64,000 nucleotides of DNA, from the NCBI RefSeq assembly GCF_007991755.1, contig NZ_BJYY01000007.1, positions 1 to 64,000 of the forward strand, in the 5' to 3' direction. This document shows positions 60,529 through 64,000 of the stretch, in pieces. This DNA is from Cellulomonas aerilata (GTDB taxonomy: Bacteria; Actinomycetota; Actinomycetes; Actinomycetales; Cellulomonadaceae). Position 1 is the first letter of the stretch. The number at the start of each line of letters is the position of its first letter. Position numbers and translations under genes: made by a program. A model generated the notes under the pieces. That model made no database searches, had not been told where the DNA came from, and saw nothing but the letters and a program-made list of their open reading frames with translations.

Positions 60529-62142
60529 TCAGCGGGCCGCCGTCTCGCGGACCGCTCCGTCGGTCGCCTCGGCAGCGACCGCCGCACCGTCGACCGCCAT
60601 GCCGCCTGCCGGGGCGGCGGCGCTCACCACGACCGCGACCGTCGGCCCGTCGACGAGCGCCCCGTCCACGGGCGTGCCGTCGGCGGCGCAACTCTTCGCC
60701 CGGCCGAGGAAGACGGAGCCCACCAGGACGACCAGACCGACGGCGAAAGCTGTCAAGAAGGCGGCGTTCGCGGCGGCCTCGGCCTGGGCCGTGCCGAGCA
60801 CGCCGGCGTCGCGTGCACCGGAACCGATGGTGTACGCCGAGATGAACACCGCACCGAAAGCGGCACCGGCGAGCTGCTGGACGGTGGCGAAGGCCGCGGA
60901 GCCGTGGGGGACGAGCTCGGCCCGCAGAGCGCCCATCGCGCTCGTCGTGAGCGGCGCCCACATCGTGGCCATGGCGCTGGTGAACACCAGCCAGGTGGTG
61001 ATCAGTGTGATGACGCTCGTGCTCTCGTCGACCCGGCTGAGGAACCACAGGACGACCAACCAGACGATCGCAGCCGGGATCACCAGCGGGCGCGGTCCGA
61101 CGCGGTCGTACACCCGGCCGCTCAGGGTCGCCATGATCGAGATCGCCGCGCCGCCCGGGATCAGGAAGAGGCCGAGCTGGAGGTTGCTCAGGCCGGTGAC
61201 GTTGGTCAGCACCAGCGGAATCACGACCAGCAGGCCGATCCCGTTGCCCGCGACGAAGACCATCGTCAGGATCGGCAAGGTGAACGCCTTGCGGGCGAAG
61301 ATCCGCATGTCCAGGAACGCGCTGTCTCGACGCTGCAGCGGGATCTGCCGGAGGACGAACGCCACCAGGCCGACCAGCCCCACCACGATCGGCAGGTAGG
61401 GGGAGACGGGGGCGTGCCCGGAGGACGCCTCGCCGATCAGGGACAGTCCGTAGACCAGGCCGCCGAACCCGACTGCGGACAGCAGCAGCGACAGCAGGTC
61501 CAGGGTCACGGGCTCCGGCGTGGTGACGTTGCGCAGCTTCCAGGCGCCCAGCGCGAGCGCGACGATGGCGATCGGCAGCATCAAGATGAACAGCCAGCGC
61601 CAGCTGAGTGCGGACAGCACGAGACCGGACAGCGCCGGGCCGAGAGCCGGCGCCACGGACGGGACGGCCGTCGTGATCGCCATCATCTGGCCGCGGCGGC
61701 CCGCCGGGACCAGGCGCATGGTCGTGGTCATCAGCAGGGGCAGGAAGACGGCGGTGCCGGACGCCTGGATGACCCGGCCGGTCACCAGGACGCCGAACGT
61801 CGGCGCGATCGCGGCGAGCGTCGTCCCGAGGATGAAGAGCGACAGCGCGACCAGGAAGATCGTCCGCAGGTGGAAGCGACGCATCACGAAGCTGCTGGCC
61901 GGGATGAGCACGGCCATGGTGAGCAGGAAGCCGGTCGTGACCCACTGCCCGGTGCTCGGACTGATCCCGAAGTCCTCGATCAGCGTCGGCAGCGCGACGC
62001 CCAGGAGCATCTCGTTGAGGAACACGATGAACGTCGAGACCATCAGGACCCCGATGACCAGCGCGACGCCCGGGGGGAGCCGGTCGCCGGAAGAGGTCGT
62101 CGATGCCGGAGGTGCGACGTCGGATACCGAGAGGGTGGTCAT
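60529..62142 (-). CDS. DHA2-type MFS multidrug exporter 1
   Basis: A 537-aa transporter with about 14 helices. Motifs of the DHA2 group are present: TM1 FLNEMLLGVALPTLIEDFGI, QWVTTGFLLTMAVLIPASSF, RVIQASGTAVFLPLLMTTTM, motif C ALGPALSGLVLSALSWRWLF and GRVYDRVGPRPLVIPAA. The ~55-residue C-terminal tail is Ala/Val/Asp-rich and unusual in length. It is the first gene of the minus-strand pair with the flavin monooxygenase, divergent from a TetR gene that very probably represses it. The paralogous MFS gene at 63260 shares long stretches of TM1-TM6. Confidence 0.92.
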   Translation of the reverse strand: MTTLSVSDVAPPASTTSSGDRLPPGVALVIGVLMVSTFIVFLNEMLLGVALPTLIEDFGISPSTGQWVTTGFLLTMAVLIPASSFVMRRFHLRTIFLVALSLFILGTTLAAIAPTFGVLVTGRVIQASGTAVFLPLLMTTTMRLVPAGRRGQMMAITTAVPSVAPALGPALSGLVLSALSWRWLFILMLPIAIVALALGAWKLRNVTTPEPVTLDLLSLLLSAVGFGGLVYGLSLIGEASSGHAPVSPYLPIVVGLVGLVAFVLRQIPLQRRDSAFLDMRIFARKAFTLPILTMVFVAGNGIGLLVVIPLVLTNVTGLSNLQLGLFLIPGGAAISIMATLSGRVYDRVGPRPLVIPAAIVWLVVLWFLSRVDESTSVITLITTWLVFTSAMATMWAPLTTSAMGALRAELVPHGSAAFATVQQLAGAAFGAVFISAYTIGSGARDAGVLGTAQAEAAANAAFLTAFAVGLVVLVGSVFLGRAKSCAADGTPVDGALVDGPTVAVVVSAAAPAGGMAVDGAAVAAEATDGAVRETAAR

Positions 62143-62319
62143 GTGCGTGCTCGCCGTCTTGTGTGGGGTCTGGAGAAGGTCGGTCAGTGGGGCGTGCCGG
62201 CCCGTCGGCGGGCAGAGGGGAAGTCGAGGCGGGCGGACGAGCTGGCACCCGGCGTGCGCGGGGACCGCCAGTCGTGGCGCATGAGAGCGAGCCCAGCCGG
62301 GCCTGGCCGGATCAATGCC

Positions 62320-62332
62320 GGACACGCCGTCC
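62320..62332. promoter_or_regulatory. Operator copy 1 in the MFS-tetR spacer
   Basis: Inverted repeat GGAC-ACGCC-GTCC followed by GCTTG. The same GGAC-N5-GTCC-GCTTG occurs again 34 bp downstream. It is a likely TetR binding site just upstream of the tetR -35 region. Confidence 0.5.
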
Positions 62333-62334
62333 GC

Positions 62335-62364
62335 TTGCCTGAGAGGACGATAAGGACGTAGTGT
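62335..62364 (+). promoter_or_regulatory. Candidate tetR promoter
   Basis: TTGCCT (62335-62340) and TAGTGT (62359-62364), 18-bp spacer. The -10 lies inside operator copy 2, which would give autorepression. GGAAGGGG at 62377-62384 is the ribosome site for the GTG at 62392. Confidence 0.45.
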
Positions 62365-62375
62365 CCGCTTGTCAA
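62347..62375 (-). promoter_or_regulatory. Promoter of the MFS-monooxygenase operon
   Basis: On the minus strand a perfect -35 TTGACA (62375-62370), a 17-bp spacer and TATCGT (62352-62347). Operator copy 2 occupies the spacer, so a bound repressor would block RNA polymerase. Confidence 0.6.
62354..62366. promoter_or_regulatory. Operator copy 2 in the MFS-tetR spacer
   Basis: Inverted repeat GGAC-GTAGT-GTCC followed by GCTTG, inside the spacer of the minus-strand promoter and overlapping the plus-strand -10. Confidence 0.55.
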
Positions 62376-62391
62376 CGGAAGGGGTGATCGT

Positions 62392-63042
62392 GTGACGGCC
62401 GACCCGGCAGCGGGGTCCCGGAAGGTCCGCTCCGACAGGGAGCGCAACCGCGGCCACATCCTGGACGTGGCCGAAGAGTTCTTCGCCGAGCAGGGCGTGG
62501 GCGGGCCGATGCACGACATCGCGAAGCGCGCGGGGCTGGGGCCGGGAACGCTCTACAGGCACTTCCCCACCCGTGAGGCGCTGCTCGCGGCTCTGCTCCA
62601 GGCCCGCTTCGACGAGCTGCTGGCTCGACGCGCGGCGATCGAGGAGCAGGAGCGCGACTCAGGGGTGGCGCTGGAGCGCTGGCTGGAGGCGCTGGGCGAG
62701 TACGTGACGGTCTTCGACGGACTGCCGGACCCCCTTCGGATCGCGCTGTCGCAGCAGACGTCGCCGCTGGCGATCACATGCGAGGTGCTGGTGGAGAGCA
62801 CCGGCCAGTTCCTGGCTGCGGCGCAGCGCGACGGACGGGCCCAGCCATGGGTCCGCGACCGCGAGCTGGTCCTCGGTGTGTTGGCGGCGGCGTGGGTCAG
62901 CGGTGCGGCACTGGCCGACGAGAACTCCAGCCAGGGGCTGCGGGCCATCTTGCGCGCGGGGTGGGGGGCGTCTGCGACCGGCGCCGGTCCACGAGCTTCG
63001 GGCGTCGTCGATCACGACCCCCCCGGCGCACTGGAGACCTGA
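62392..63042 (+). CDS. TetR/AcrR-family repressor
   Basis: A 216-aa regulator, GTG start at 62392 after GGAAGGGG. The N-terminal HTH domain is typical: RERNRGHILDVAEEFFAEQG, GPMHDIAKRAGLGPGTLYRH and FPTREALLAALLQARFDELL. The C-terminal ligand domain (about 75-200) includes LEALGEYVTVFDGLPDPLRI and LVLGVLAAAWVSGAALADEN. The gene is divergent from the MFS-monooxygenase operon, with two inverted-repeat operators in the 249-bp spacer, and a second MFS gene follows downstream. It most likely senses the exported compound. Confidence 0.93.
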   Translation: MTADPAAGSRKVRSDRERNRGHILDVAEEFFAEQGVGGPMHDIAKRAGLGPGTLYRHFPTREALLAALLQARFDELLARRAAIEEQERDSGVALERWLEALGEYVTVFDGLPDPLRIALSQQTSPLAITCEVLVESTGQFLAAAQRDGRAQPWVRDRELVLGVLAAAWVSGAALADENSSQGLRAILRAGWGASATGAGPRASGVVDHDPPGALET

Positions 63043-63259
63043 ACGCCGCCCTCCCGCCCCTAGCCTCCGCCACCACGACCGAGCGGGGCGGAAGATCCTT
63101 CGCGGGTCGAATCGGTCGGTTCACCTGCGGCTGATCGAGCAGCGGCGCGGATTTCCCTTGCCCACGTTCTGCTCTGGACTCACACCCGGTACATGGACGC
63201 GTGCCCGGCGGTACGCCCCGGCGCGTCCCCACACCTCACGCACAACGACAGGACCTACC

Positions 63260-64000
63260 GTGACGCAAGCAGCCGAAGCTCCATCGACGTCCTCGACAGC
63301 GGCGCACGCCACTGCGACTGCCGGCAGTGATCCGCACGCGGCCCGCAACCGCCTGGTCATCGGCATCCTGATCGTCTCGGCCTTCGTGGTCATCCTCAAC
63401 GAGACGATCATGAGCGTGGCCCTGCCGACACTCATGAGCGACCTGGGCATCAGTGCCACACGGGCTCAGTGGCTCACGACCGGGTTCCTGCTCACGATGG
63501 CCGTCGTCATCCCCGTCACGGGGTTCCTGCTCCAGCGCTTCCGCACCCGGCAGATCTTCCTGCTGGCGATGACCTTGTTCAGCATCGGCACCTTGATCGC
63601 CGCCGTCGCCCCCGGGTTCGCCGTCCTCCTTGCCGCGCGAGTCGTCCAGGCCAGCGGCACAGCGATCATGCTCCCGCTGCTGATGACCACGGCCATGACC
63701 CTCGTCCCGGCAGCCGCACGCGGGCGCACCATGGGCAACATCTCGATCGTGATCGCCGTCGCCCCGGCGATCGGCCCGACCATCTCCGGGGTCATCCTGG
63801 CGGCCTTCCACTGGCGGTACATGTTCATCCTCGTCCTGCCGATCGCCATCGCCGCGCTCGTCCTGGGCGCCGTGAAGATCCAGGACGTGACCGAGCCCCG
63901 CAAGGTCCCGCTCGACGTGCTGTCGGTGATCTTGTCCGCTCTCGCGTTCGGTGGGCTGCTCTACGGGCTGTCCGCCGTCGGCGAGGGCGCCTCCCACGAA
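63260..64000 (+). CDS. DHA2-type MFS exporter 2 (3' end outside window)
   Basis: A GTG at 63260, with AGGA 7 nt upstream, opens a frame that runs to the right edge (247 residues seen). It is clearly paralogous to the exporter at 60529: VVILNETIMSVALPTLMSDL, QWLTTGFLLTMAVVIPVTGF, VVQASGTAIMLPLLMTTAMT, AIGPTISGVILAAFHWRYMF and FGGLLYGLSAVGEGAS. Six to seven helices are in view. The 217-bp gap from tetR has no GGAC-N5-GTCC site that I can find, so its control may differ from that of the first exporter. Confidence 0.9.
   Translation, partial: MTQAAEAPSTSSTAAHATATAGSDPHAARNRLVIGILIVSAFVVILNETIMSVALPTLMSDLGISATRAQWLTTGFLLTMAVVIPVTGFLLQRFRTRQIFLLAMTLFSIGTLIAAVAPGFAVLLAARVVQASGTAIMLPLLMTTAMTLVPAAARGRTMGNISIVIAVAPAIGPTISGVILAAFHWRYMFILVLPIAIAALVLGAVKIQDVTEPRKVPLDVLSVILSALAFGGLLYGLSAVGEGASHE

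Overview
The window is about 73 % G+C, densely packed and full of 4-bp start/stop overlaps. Protein style (SLH-anchored secreted enzymes, SARP/BTAD regulators, TANNNT -10 boxes, an actinobacterial-type extracellular contractile injection system) points to a high-GC actinobacterium. A Cellulomonas-like member of the Micrococcales is the most likely guess, but no rRNA or other marker gene is present to prove it. I see no tRNA, rRNA, CRISPR array, insertion sequence or integrase.

Region A (1-15.6 kb) is the promoter-proximal part of an eCIS (phage-tail-like contractile injection system) locus that runs off the left edge. On the minus strand, read right to left: a LuxR-type regulator with a degenerate receiver domain; a 1432-aa lipoprotein with beta-propeller (PD40) and CARDB/DUF11-like repeats; a DUF4255 tail-terminator-like protein; an AAA+ ATPase; a DUF4157 HExxH protein; the tail sheath; the tail tube; a baseplate-assembly chaperone-like protein; a DUF6760 protein; and a long Ala/Pro-rich protein studded with VQR motifs. 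Divergent from the regulator lie a single-pass membrane protein with Ig-like domains, possibly leaderless, and a PAAR spike-tip protein. Baseplate and VgrG-like genes are expected beyond the left edge.

Region B (15.7-24.1 kb) is a plus-strand operon resembling the envelope part of a type IV secretion system: a small two-helix membrane protein, a VirB3/PrgI-like protein, a VirB4-like ATPase, a TrbL/VirB6-like polytopic protein, a small bitopic protein, a lytic-transglycosylase/M23 peptidase and an unknown protein. No relaxase or coupling ATPase is seen. Small stress-type genes follow (dodecin, PRC-barrel, an unknown), then a DUF2306 membrane protein and a two-gene ABC exporter.

Region C (28.5-53.3 kb) concerns the cell surface. 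It opens with an SLH-anchored zincin metalloprotease whose reading frame is broken twice. It continues with a large polysaccharide/glycan cluster. The plus-strand arm (31.9-44.8 kb) makes N-acylated amino sugars (Gfo/Idh oxidoreductase, SDR, two DegT aminotransferases, two LbH acyltransferases, one of them divergent), then assembles and flips the repeat unit (GT4, Wzx-like flippase, GT2, WsaF-like GT4, DUF6492 protein). The minus-strand arm (53.3-44.8 kb) holds a WecG/TagA transferase, two bimodular glycosyltransferases, an O-antigen ligase/polymerase and a Wzz-like protein. Both arms carry one member of a pair of paralogous secreted proteins that look like glycosidases.

Region D (53.3-64 kb) has a 1-kb divergent spacer, a regulator with two predicted HTH regions, a 1120-aa SARP/BTAD-ATPase regulator, and a drug/xenobiotic module: an NtaA/DszA-type flavin monooxygenase, a DHA2 MFS exporter, a divergent TetR regulator with two copies of an inverted-repeat operator, and the start of a second, paralogous MFS exporter.
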